Assembly (NCBI GenBank): GCA_009663005.1
Contig: VIGQ01001766.1
Coordinates: forward strand, 12,501-30,000
Origin: Actinidia chinensis
Lineage: Eukaryota; Streptophyta; Magnoliopsida; Ericales; Actinidiaceae
Length of the DNA stretch: 17,500 nucleotides
Direction of reading: 5' to 3'
Shown: one piece after another, positions 9,790 to 17,500 of the stretch
Numbering within the stretch: position 1 is the first letter of the stretch
Layout of the letters: each line of letters begins with the position of its first letter
Program-made: the position numbers and the translations under genes
The notes under the pieces: model-generated
What the model saw: the letters and a program-made list of their open reading frames with translations, nothing else
Told to the model about the DNA's origin: nothing
The model's database searches: none

Positions 9790-10200
9790 TCCTTTCAACA
9801 ATCCCTTACCTTGAATTATGGATTTTATTCTGCCATGAGCTTTCATTAATCCTTGCATATCACAAAAATATTAGGAAATGCAATCTCCAAAAATTCATCC
9901 CACACACACATCTCTGCCAAAAACTTCAGCCTATCACTCCCTCCCACAACTGGAAAAAAGGAAAAGCAAGCAAATAGGAGAAATTTCTCACAAATCTAAT
10001 ACACATCCTTCCTTCCACAGGATTGTAGTCACCTCATGCGGACCAAAATCACCCCACCGTCGCTACTCTCCAAATTTTTCTTCTCTCACATGTAAATCTC
10101 AAGGAAGCGACGATAGCTTCTGGAGAAGAGCTTTATGGAAGATGGTAAACACCCAATTGCAATGTCCCTCCCTTTGTGGACTACATCATAGAATCAAGTA
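9790..10200 (-). pseudogene. Probable LINE (non-LTR retrotransposon) ORF2 C-terminal remnant
   Basis: The minus strand reads EFLEIAFPNIFVICKD at 9849-9896, preceded by VGGSDRLKF (about 9922-9948) and, with a frame change, a KFW-like block. Plant LINE ORF2 proteins carry, after the reverse transcriptase, the order VGDG..(V/I)KFW.D.WCG...L...FP.LF.I...K, which this follows. Frameshifts and stops make it non-functional. The plus-strand 107-codon frame over the same bases is its antisense shadow. The match is recalled, not searched; a copia gag origin is less likely because the wording differs. Confidence 0.5.
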
Positions 10201-10276
10201 ACGAAAGCAATCCCGTTGCACACAAAAATAAAATAAAACTTTTTTTGCATAATAAGAATAGAATTTCTAATTTTGA

Positions 10277-10957
10277 AAAACAAACTCTAAAAATCAACGA
10301 TTAAGATTCTTGGAAAAAGTGTGGTTTTTCTTTAAAAATAAACAAAAAAATTTCCAAATAAAGAATTGTAGAAGGGGGACAGAATTCTTAAATACAGAAA
10401 AAAAGAAGAACATAAATGTAAATAATGCAAACTTACAGAATAATTACAGGAAAACATAATTTGATAAGGCGGGAGGCCTGGAATTGGTTCCCAGTGTATA
10501 AGTCGTTGACGACCCACAACTTGGACTCACGGAATATGGTACCGACTCCCAGGATACAACAGTTTCATCTTCTGTATAGGACTCCAAATCAGAAGATTCC
10601 TGGCGGACCTTAAGTGTTTTCTCTCTCTCTAAAATGATACTAAAATACAAAATTGATGTTATGCACTTTTAGGCATTTTCAATCTCGATTTTTTAATGTA
10701 TCCTAAAATGATGAATGATCATAGGTTTAAAGAAGTTATCGCACCTCTTAGAAGAGGTTATGGTGTCTTTTGATGATCCCACCACTTTAGAAAGAGGCAT
10801 AAGCACCCAAATTCGGCCAGAAAGCACCCATTTGGCATAATCTTAAATGTTGTGATCATTTGATAAGGAAAGAAAAATTCAGGAAAGAAAGTATAATTTC
10901 TTCTTTGTAATTTGGAGAAACAATTTTCTCATTCAAATTTGAACCCAAATTCTAACA
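10277..10957 (-). mobile_element. Second copy of the copia LTR (5' LTR or solo LTR)
   Basis: Co-linear with 2043-2692 in the same orientation; the minus strand starts TGTTAGAATTTGGG at 10957. It lies 3 kb beyond the integrase remnant, on the side where the 5' LTR of a minus-strand element should be. Against a simple pairing, no primer-binding site (TGGTATCAGAGC type) is visible on the inner side near 10230-10280, and no gag or protease is readable between. It is either the true 5' LTR of a heavily rearranged element or an independent copy of the same family. The inner edge is approximate. Confidence 0.7.
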
Positions 10958-10959
10958 AG

Positions 10960-11670
10960 AGTTACAGTAGCAGGAATTACATCTGACAAAAATCAATGTG
11001 TGAGAAGTTGTGACCAGATACCAGCAATTAATATTGGGAATGCACATTCCAAAGTATGGTACAATTCCATTTCGAGACGGTGAATTTCGCGATCTAGCGG
11101 ATCCCAGAGTTTTTGTCATATTTATTTCCTGCCAATCTTACATTAAGAAAAAAAATTATTGTTATAGAGGAGAAAATTAAAAACCAATGGTAATAGCACT
11201 CCTAATGTGTTTTGCCTATGGATGTGTTATCGTTTTATCACTTGAAAGAAGTAATTTTTGATAGTTAACTTATTAGAAGGACTACCTTATATACCACAAG
11301 TTAAAGTGTATGGTCTTGTCACAATTTTCTCGTTTCTCTCGGCCTCGTTTTAAAGGGAGAATATATGCAAACTTAAGATGTAATTACACACCTAGTGAAA
11401 TCTTGGACCCTATCTCTTTTTATTTATATTTGTGTAATATCAAAGGATAACTCCACCCGTCTATCAAAGAATTGATTTCAACTTGATTTAGCTTCAATTT
11501 TTCATTTTGTGGAAAGAAAGGACTGAGAATCTTCCAACACAAAAGGCTATGGATATTTAGCACAATCATTGTCTAAAAATTGACTGAATTATATTAGAGA
11601 TAGAATAGACTTTGGAGGAGAATCAAATGTAACTTTGCTATGTGGCAGTCGTGTTTAGTTTGAATATCTT
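10960..11670. other. Intergenic DNA, no gene seen
   Basis: There is no frame with coding character, no RNA gene and no recognisable repeat. Confidence 0.5.
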
Positions 11671-11950
11671 TGTAACAACCTATCTGGTCCGACTACAGCC
11701 AGTATAATATTGTCTGCTTTTTCCACCACAAGCAACAACACGTGTGTTGTTATTCTCAAGTATCCTTTGGAAAAAGGCCAAGATCTTAGTTATAACGTGG
11801 CAATATCTTTTACTCCAGCGATGGGGACAATTGAGACTCCTATCCACCATATCTTATGGCAAATACTCAAGATCTCACGTGTTCGCTCAGGCTTTTGTGC
11901 TTTGTGTATTTCTTTTAGTGCCCTGAGGTATGCCCAGTTAGTTGTATTGC
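11671..11950 (+). mobile_element. LTR-like repeat remnant of the TGTAACAACC...ATATTGTC family
   Basis: The stretch starts TGTAACAACC at 11671, then GGTCCGACTACAGCCAGTAT, AATATTGTCTGCTTT, AAAAAGGCC near 11774, GAGACTCCTATCCACCATAT near 11832 and CTCAAGATCTCACGTG near 11867. This order resembles a widespread eudicot repeat beginning TGTAACA.CC with ATATTGTCCGCTTTGGGC, a ...AAAAGGCCTC block and a short promoter-like end. GTTAGTTGTATTG near 11938 could be the decayed inverted terminus. Open frames of 60-85 codons inside it are not genes. Identification is from memory. Confidence 0.4.
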
Positions 11951-12014
11951 TTCTGTCATTTCCATGAATTAATGTTATTTACTAGAAAGGAAAATTATAC
12001 ATCTTCTCAAGTGT

Positions 12015-12140
12015 ATCAAACGATCTCAGGTAGCCGTTAAATATCTTAGGGTGATTAGGAAATTAATTTACTTCGAGGAGGAACAATATTGCCCAAAGCT
12101 CCGTTGTGTACACGTACAAAGTAATTAGTTAATCAACGAC
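12015..12140. repeat. Dispersed repeat, copy 2 (partner at 1915-2038)
   Basis: See the partner entry for the shared blocks. Here the flank to the right (12140-12230) no longer matches the left copy, so the shared unit is about 120 bases. It sits about 260 bases upstream of the TATA box at 12401. Confidence 0.5.
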
Positions 12141-12400
12141 AACTACGAAGCCTCTAAATTGTCAAGGCATTCTCACAGTCCAATGACTTGAGAACTAAGA
12201 TTTGCACTTTCCCTAATAAAATTAAGGAACCCCTGCAAACTTAGTCCAACTGCTGTCCACAGACATTTTGAAGGAATCCCACAATTAAGTTGGCAAGTTA
12301 AACCTTAAGAAAGGCCTTAATTCCTGATTTTTTCTTGTTTTTAATTCGTTCCTACCTTAAATTATCCACTAATCCGTTTTAGTCCTTTTTGGACAAGTCT

Positions 12401-12410
12401 CTATATATAG
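12401..12410 (+). promoter_or_regulatory. TATA box
   Basis: CTATATATAG is a consensus plant TATA box, followed 25-40 bases downstream by a pyrimidine-rich segment (TCTTTACTCTTATATC) where transcription could start. The first ATG lies about 100 bases downstream. Confidence 0.55.
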
Positions 12411-12429
12411 ATGCTCTTCGTAGTCTTTA

Positions 12430-12960
12430 CTCTTATATCAAAGACGAAGAAAGAAAATAAACTTTTGTCTTCTAGTTTCTCTATCTTGTGTGTGCCAATT
12501 GGCTCAATGGCGGGGGGAACACCTCAGAGAGATCTCACCTAGTGATGGTTGGGCCCGCGAAGGCTTTGAGAGTTGGATTCGTACTTCGGGCTAAAGCGGG
12601 AGGAAGCTCAGCGCTTCTCAAGGGACCTCCAACACCAAAGCCACATGCTTATAAGGAGGTGGCTTCAAGTTCCTCCAATGGAGCATAGGGTTATGGACTG
12701 CTATGTGGCAGCAGACCCTATGGGGGGACTCAGTTTGTGATAACCGTCAGCCGGTTCGGCGGGTACAATTATTAGGCTTCTTTTAGTTTTGCTAATGTAT
12801 TAGAAGTTTGCATGTTTTATCTTGCATCGTATATGACAGTTGTGTGTGTATATATGTATGAAGCGTCTACTAGCCCTAGTTTGCTGGGCTTGTGCTGCTG
12901 GTAAAACTCATGTGGTTGTTAGTGAGCATAATATATTATTTGTAGCTTAGCGTAGATTAG
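12430..12960 (+). other. Candidate transcription unit with two tiny ORFs
   Basis: Downstream of the TATA box comes an A-rich, then CT-rich leader (12440-12490) like a plant 5' UTR, followed by a GC-richer body. The first ATG (12507) opens an 11-codon frame, MAGGTPQRDLT. Two bases after its stop, an ATG at 12545 opens a 47-codon frame ending at 12688, basic and Gly/Ser-rich, with ALLKGPPTPKPHAYKEV near its centre and no cysteine. A small stem, AACCG/CGGTT, lies near 12743-12758 inside GTGATAACCGTCAGCCGGTT. No AATAAA is evident, but a T-rich, TGT-rich tail follows. It could be a short-peptide gene, a non-coding RNA, or the leader of a transposon. I do not recognise a family. Confidence 0.3.
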
Positions 12961-12966
12961 GCACGC

Positions 12967-12999
12967 TCTTCACACACACAACACACACACACCACACAT
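12967..12999. repeat. (CA)n microsatellite
   Basis: CACACACACAACACACACACACCACACAT-type run with single-base interruptions. A (TG)n/(TA)n stretch lies nearby at about 12838-12858. Confidence 0.85.
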
Positions 13000-14060
13000 A
13001 TTCTCCTGATGTTGGCAACAATGGGTTAATTGGCGGTCCAATTCCGTGATAGAAGCTAGTAGCTAGCTAAAGGAGTGCTTGTGTAGTCTAAATATGAGCG
13101 GAATCCAATTTCAGGTAGTAGAAGCATGTAGGCTTAGCTACAAAAGAGTAAAATAGACAGGAGTAATCATGAGAAAGGAGAGGAACAGGCAATGGAAGCT
13201 GCAATTCACAGTGGTAAGCAAAATTGTAATTGCCTTGCATTCTATAAAATGAAAAAAAAAAAAAAACAAACCACTCTTCATTCAAGTCTAGAACAACTTC
13301 TTAATGAGACTATTTGTTCGTTCGCTTTTACTTAATTTGAATATTTAAATTCCCAAGAGTGTTGATAAATTTAGTTAATAAGGAGTTGTGACTAGAAATG
13401 CATACTTGCATATATTCTAATAAAAAAAACAGAAGAATAATGAAGCCATTTTGGCAGTACAATAAAAGGTGCATACCACATGTGGAGAGCCTTTACAAAA
13501 ATAAAAAGTTCCCTGTATGGGAGGTATAAATATTATAACTGCACAAAATGCAGAATACAAAGAAAGAAGAAAAAAAAAAATAGGAAAAGCTCAAATATAC
13601 TCACTACCTTGAGTTTATCCATAATTATTCCAACTCCAACCCACTGCCTTTTCAAAACCTTTGACATACATAATTTTTCATTTTTTCTCAGTATATGTTG
13701 CAAAGGTTTACAAATGAATAAGTAAATAAAAGTGAGTTTGTTGGTTGTAAAAAAATTAATAAAATTTTCGTCTTATATTGATAAGCCCTAACTGAGATTA
13801 TTGGGTAGGTCTGTAATGCTAAGGGAATTTTTGGTATTTTAGTGATGAAAATGGCTAACAAATCAATTAATAATTCGTTTATTACAATTAAATTATAGAA
13901 TTTAATTTTGTTAACAACGAAGTTAAATATGGAATTTGTTTTGTATTTCTTCAAAAGAAGAAGGGGTAAAATGAAAATTTGGGGAAGGTAACCACAAACT
14001 ACGTCGTATTCACCAGCTGCGATAATAGATTGAGCAACACTCACTCTCTCACTCAAACGC
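13000..14060. other. Intergenic DNA upstream of the DAG/MORF locus
   Basis: No gene is supported. A-rich tracts stand at 13251-13266 and 13568-13580. The last 100 bases (13960-14060), CT-rich with CACTCTCTCACTC near 14040, look like the 5' UTR of the following gene. A 188-codon minus-strand frame running 13688-14254 is antisense to that gene's first exon and AT-rich elsewhere, so I do not call it. Confidence 0.5.
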
Positions 14061-14448
14061 CTCCAGCCATGGCGGGCGATCTTCACCACCCGGCGCCACC
14101 CTATCCTCCCTCCTCTCCTCATCGCTCTCTCCTCTTCGCCAACCATCATCATTGTCTCTCCTCCACCCTTCTCGTTCTCGATTCGCTCTTGCGATCCTCG
14201 ACAAAGCAGCCCCACTCGTCCCCAACATCGGCGACATAACCCGACTCGTTCCAAGACGACCTGGTCGGGCTACATCCCGCTCAACGACCCATCTCCGAAC
14301 TGGAGCACCGGCCTCCGAAGGAGACCATACTTCCGAACGGCTGCGACTACGAGCCCTGGGCTCATTGTCATGGAGTTCACCGCCGACACCCCAAACCCTC
14401 CGAGGACGAAATGGTCAATTCTTTGTCAAAACCTGCGGAGTCGTCGAG

Positions 14449-15546
14449 GTAATAAACACAGACATGTGTATGTGTTTGTATTTTGTTTTGTTAAATTAAA
14501 GAAAGAAAAAAGGACTAATCCTCCTTCTCCGAAATTTCGTTGAATTTAATAAATTTTGATGAAAAAGGAACTGAAATGGGTCAACCATTCATCAACTTAG
14601 TATCAAATAAAGGGAAGAACCTTGATAGAGCCGTACAGCAGACTTTTCAATCTGAACTTGAAAACTTTAAAAGGGAGTTGTGTAAAAATAAATTTGAGTT
14701 TGACTTATTTATTGGGCGAATCGAGCTCCAAACAATCTTTAATTTGAGCCGAGTTCGGTTAGTTTAATTGTTGGACACATTAAGGCTTTATTCAATCCAA
14801 ATTGTAATCTGCTCGCTTGTTTAAAATCTTGACAAGTTTTAAAAAAATAATGTTCAAACTTGGCCTTTTTTATCAATCTACAGCTCGAGCTCAAATGAGT
14901 CTTTTAATGATACAAGACGATCAAGGTCGGGAAGCTCGTAGGTTTATCACCCCTAAACCTGATTTTCGGAGCAACCCAAATTTTATATCAAATTGGTGAA
15001 AGAAGCGTTTGGAGATAAGCTTTTGTTTTTTTTCTTAAAAAAAAATGATTAATGTTTTTTTTATTTCGTAAATTAAAATAATTTTTTGTTAGTTGTAGAA
15101 ATTGGATAACGCAATTCCTTTCATGTACCTGGTTAAAATAGGCTTTCGGGATATATTGGATAATGTTTTGAAAAAAGATGTGTTAAGAAACTTGTAAAGT
15201 CCTTGTATCAAAAGCAGCTTTTAAAACAACATTGGTTAATGTTTTTTCTTTTGGTAATTTTTGATGGAATTTTTGATAAAAAGTATTGAGAACACAATCT
15301 TTTAAAAACAGTTTAAAATAAGGTTTTGGGATAAATTGGGATTTTTTGAAAAAGATGTAATGAGAAAACATTGGAGAGTTTTGTGTCAATCAAGCTTTTA
15401 TTTAAGTTTTAATCAAATTTGATTTGGGGGGTGGGGGGGAAGTTAAGCATGCGGCTGCCTTACTAACTGTATCTCTGAGTTATGTGTGTGTGTTTTTCTT
15501 CGGCTTGATTTACTATGGTTTTTTTTGATGTTTGTTGTGGTTTCAG
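14449..15546 (+). other. Intron 1 of the DAG/MORF locus
   Basis: GT (14449) to AG (15546), AT-rich with a T-rich 3' end. It contains GAATCGAGCTC and GAGCCGAGTTCGGTT near 14718-14760, a wording common to dispersed plant repeats, a diverged tandem duplication at 15134-15405 and G runs near 15424-15439. The small open frames in it are not genes. Confidence 0.7.
15134..15405. repeat. Diverged tandem duplication inside the intron
   Basis: TTAAAATAGGCTTTCGGGAT..ATTGGATAATGTTTTGAAAAAAGATGTG at 15134 matches TTTAAAATAAGGTTTTGGGATAAATTGGGATTTTTTGAAAAAGATGTA at 15311, and both continue to a TATCAAAAGCAGCTTTT or TGTCAATCAAGCTTTTA block. The period is about 177 bases. It may be a duplicated non-autonomous element. 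Confidence 0.6.
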
Positions 15547-15656
15547 TGAAGAAGAGGCAAAGAGAAAATCTATATATTTCGGTTTGGGTTTACGACGACG
15601 TATACTGTGGGTTTTGGAAGCTTTGATTTCCGAAGAGCTTTCCTTCAAAGTTAAAG

Positions 15657-15976
15657 GTATTAAACCTTCTGGTTGTTTTATAACAGAATATTGTTTAGGG
15701 TTTAAGGTTTTTGCTCTGGTCTCATCGAGTATGAGGCAATCCAAATCCAATCACCAATAAAAACTTTCAATCCTTGGTTAAATCTGATTTCAACACCCCA
15801 ATATCTCTCAATTTTCAACTGGCAAAATCAATGAAATACTAAAAATGATGAACACGCAGTTTTATTTGGAAACCCCATGGGAAAAAAGACTCATGGGATA
15901 AAACCACAACCTCGACAACCCAAACAATCAACTATATGAATCAAACGTTCTAACACAGGGTTCAGACAACTTGAAA
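15657..15976. other. Start of DAG/MORF intron 2 and following DNA, no further exon seen
   Basis: After the donor at 15657 I find no sequence coding for the next expected DAG/MORF block, G(V/I)LWVLPDSY, here or up to the window end. Either intron 2 is longer than 1.8 kb or the gene is truncated. Confidence 0.5.
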
Positions 15977-16129
15977 TTACCACCGTAGCTCTTTCACCCT
16001 AGACTTGATATCCTTCCACAAAACTACGAATCCAGCACCCACTTCCACTTTGCTATAATCCCAGTCATTTTCTTTGGGATCTGATTCAAATAGAGTCGCT
16101 ACGAATTTCGTTGCCGCCGCCTCGATCAC
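15977..16129 (-). pseudogene. Exon-like minus-strand fragment, unrecognised
   Basis: Fifty codons run without a stop on the minus strand and end in TAA at 15977-15979: VIEAAATKFVATLFESDPKE then NDWDYSKVEVGAGFVVLWKD, ending KSRVKELRW. The composition is that of a real protein. Upstream on the minus strand the frame meets TAG at 16130-16132, which could instead be the AG of a splice acceptor, making this a terminal exon. No start codon lies in the frame. I do not recognise the family. It lies in reverse orientation inside or just past the putative DAG/MORF intron 2. Confidence 0.35.
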
Positions 16130-16139
16130 CTATACCACC

Positions 16140-16560
16140 ACCTCATTCACAACGGCCACAGGTTGTTAAGATAAAAGAGAATGAATGATTGTATGAGTGT
16201 GTGTCAAGAACTTCTAGCACTACACAAAAACGTAGTCCCCTAATTCCTTGTAAGGATCCAAAATTATATTTCCCGAAAATATAGAAAAAAATCATTAAAA
16301 AATTTCTCTCCATTTCTCTCGCCTTGCATGCTAAGAGCCCACTTCAGAACGCTACAATCGAATCAATTTGATGATGTTTTTTCTTCCTGTGACTGCTTGA
16401 GCTACTTAGGCACTACCGAGCAAAACATTCCAACAATTTTTTTTGTAAATGTTCTCAAGCACATATTATGGGAGTGTAACCTCACTAATTGGGTCCTAGG
16501 GACAATCCATACCTAATGAGGGAAACGGAGTCCAATGCTCATCAACTCCATGAATAGGAT
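16140..16560. other. Intergenic DNA, no gene seen
   Basis: A 62-codon plus-strand frame at 16328-16516 lacks any recognised motif. There are no RNA genes or clear repeats. Confidence 0.45.
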
Positions 16561-16830
16561 TCTTCAAAACACAATCTATGCTATCAGGACCCATTACACA
16601 CCACAACATCCCAATGCCCAAGTTTTTGTCACTAGGAGATTGTCAAATCCATCCTCAGCATCCATTTTTAGAGTATTGGAGTATGTTTGGAGATGCTCTT
16701 GGGCATTTTAGTTTAATTTATGGGATCTATGATCATCTCCAACTGGTTTGCCTATCTACTTTTTCAGGGCTATTTTGGAGAGCCAAGCTCCAAAAAATAT
16801 GCCCAAGCGTTTAGCATTTGGCTCCCTGTT
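16560..16830. mobile_element. MITE-like block with AGCATCTCCAA-type ends
   Basis: TTGGAGATG at 16687-16695 faces CATCTCCAA at 16734-16742 as a perfect 9-bp inverted repeat. The words AGAGCATCTCCAA (minus strand, about 16687-16699) and GGCTATTTTGGAGAGCCAAG (16769 onward) occur in abundant short non-autonomous elements of dicots, as far as I recall. Full ends and target duplication could not be fixed. The two overlapping plus frames of 67-78 codons are not called. Confidence 0.35.
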
Positions 16831-17103
16831 TTTTTTTGCATTAGGGGCCATTTCCTACTAAATGTAGAGAGCCTATTCTTGTTTGCCAGACATAATTATA
16901 TTATTCTCTTTTATAAGGGTTAATCTCCTGGGCATCGGTTATCAGGGTAATACTCATGGCATCGGTAATAAGGATGGCCTTGAAAAAATCATTCTCCTCT
17001 TGTGGAAATTCTTATGTATGTTGAGACAGTGGCTGAAATGAATGAAGAAATTGACAACTAAAAAAGTTGGGAAAAAAAATGACCTTCGAATATTTATGTC
17101 CAT

Positions 17104-17500
17104 TATATTTGATTTTTTATTACGACAACTGTGTGTACGGGCAGGCCAGAAGGCCGCATTTCCACGTGGTACACATTGGGTGGGCTCATGATGCCCTTGG
17201 CGGGTGGGGCCATCCCGCTCCGAGACCTCGCGCCTAACTCTAGCCCTCCAAGATACCTCAGAGTTAGCGCTGCCACTTCAACCCATGCATCAAGCTCCAC
17301 AATGGTAATAACTCCTCCAGTCCTCCACCGCTTCAAATACCCGGACTCCAAGTTGTTTTATCTGGCTCCGTCATATTCTATTCAACAAGTGACATCCCTT
17401 AACACTTTGGCTCCAGGTCACTTACTGGGCTCCATATGACAAGCCCCACGGTCTTTTTCACCCCTCATAGTGAGAAGCCGCCCCAGCTCCTCTACGGACC
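17104..17500. other. GC-rich block of unknown nature, cut by the window edge
   Basis: Base composition changes sharply to GC-rich from about 17130. Both strands are open: 102 codons on plus (17131-17439) and 82 on minus (17103-17351). Neither shows a domain I recognise, so I cannot choose a strand. It may be an exon, a transposon LTR or the edge of another repeat. Confidence 0.35.

Larger units (their letters stand above)
14069..15656 (+). pseudogene. DAG/MORF-type plastid RNA-editing factor, exons 1-2, frameshifted
   Basis: Exon 1 (14069-14448) starts ATGGCG after a CT-rich leader and encodes a Ser/Pro/Arg-rich plastid-type transit peptide, then SGYIPLNDPSPNWS, RPPKETILPNGCDYEPW, LIVMEFTADTPNP, SEDEMVNS and FVKTCGVVE. 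These pieces are the MORF-box start of the DAG family (family form NRPPKETILL.GCDYEHWLIVMEF). Exon 2 (15547-15656), after a TTTCAG acceptor, gives EEEAKRK, TTTY, and ALISEELSFKVKG before a GTAT donor, as in the family. The intron is 1,098 bases with GT...AG ends. MORF proteins pair with PPR proteins for C-to-U editing in plastids or mitochondria. The pieces lie in frames 0, 2, 0, 2 and 1 in turn, so at least four shifts occur in exon 1, mostly at homopolymers. The histidine of EHW is proline here. The exon carrying GVLWVLPDSY is not in the window. Family call is firm; pseudogene status is not. Confidence 0.82.

Noticed and set aside
9878..10201. 107-codon plus-strand frame
   Set aside because: Antisense shadow of the probable LINE remnant read on the minus strand.
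10230..10290. Primer-binding site for the right copia LTR
   Set aside because: No complement of a plant initiator-tRNA 3' end could be read on either strand.
12488..12544. Extended start (GTG) for the 47-codon frame
   Set aside because: A GTG start is not expected in a plant nuclear gene; the ATG at 12545 is the first in that frame.
12545..12688. Resemblance of LLKGPPTPKP to IDA-like signalling peptides
   Set aside because: No signal peptide, the motif is not at the C-terminus, and the key residues of the family do not line up.
13192..13218. ATGGAAGCTGCAATTCACAG as an ENOD40-like peptide start (EAIHGS-like)
   Set aside because: The terminal HGS is not present, the stop is not in place and the second conserved RNA region is not seen; a chance likeness.
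13688..14254. 188-codon minus-strand open frame, the longest in the window
   Set aside because: Its GC-rich part is exactly antisense to exon 1 of the DAG/MORF gene, whose conserved motifs are on the plus strand; the rest is AT-rich with no motif.
1..17500. tRNA, rRNA, CRISPR or organelle-derived segments
   Set aside because: No B-box-like GGTTCRANNCC in a cloverleaf context, no rRNA signature, no regularly spaced direct repeats with unique spacers and no recognisable plastid or mitochondrial genes.

Overview
The window reads as nuclear DNA of a flowering plant, most likely a eudicot. It is AT-rich and gene-poor, with spliced plant-type exons, a decayed Ty1/copia element, long LTR-like sequence, a probable plant LINE remnant and MITE-like pieces. 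I cannot name the species. Nothing looks bacterial, organellar or viral, and I found no rRNA, tRNA or CRISPR array.

Layout. 1-600 holds dispersed TCGGTCGA-type motifs and a short perfect inverted repeat; 600-1900 is AT-rich, with one unexplained minus-strand coding-like remnant and a MITE-like stretch. From about 2043 to at least 7375 lies a Ty1/copia retrotransposon on the minus strand: its 3' LTR (about 2043-2692), the polypurine tract, and a frameshifted pol (RNase H, reverse transcriptase, integrase) running rightwards to 5151. The integrase is then split at its FIDD/YSRF motif by a 2.15-kb LTR-like insertion (5152-7299, TG...CA ends, imperfect 5-bp target duplication). The integrase resumes at 7300. 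A second copy of the copia LTR in the same orientation stands at about 10277-10957, where a 5' LTR would be, but gag, protease and a primer-binding site are not recognisable between. That space holds an unrecognised minus-strand coding candidate (8018-8529) and a probable LINE reverse-transcriptase remnant (about 9790-10200).

Right part. 11671-11950 resembles a widespread family of plant LTRs. 12401-12960 has a clear TATA box followed by a GC-richer transcript-like stretch with two tiny ORFs. The only gene whose family I recognise with confidence is at 14069-15656: two exons of a DAG/MORF plastid RNA-editing factor, split by a 1.1-kb intron. Its exons are disrupted by many 1-base indels, most of them in homopolymers, so it is either a young pseudogene or a gene damaged by sequencing error. 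Beyond it are an exon-like minus-strand fragment (15977-16129), a MITE-like inverted-repeat block (about 16560-16830) and a GC-rich block of unknown nature at the right edge.

There is no operon-like cooperation here. The story is nested transposition in intergenic DNA beside one plastid-targeted editing-factor locus. All similarity statements are from reading the sequence; none was computed.
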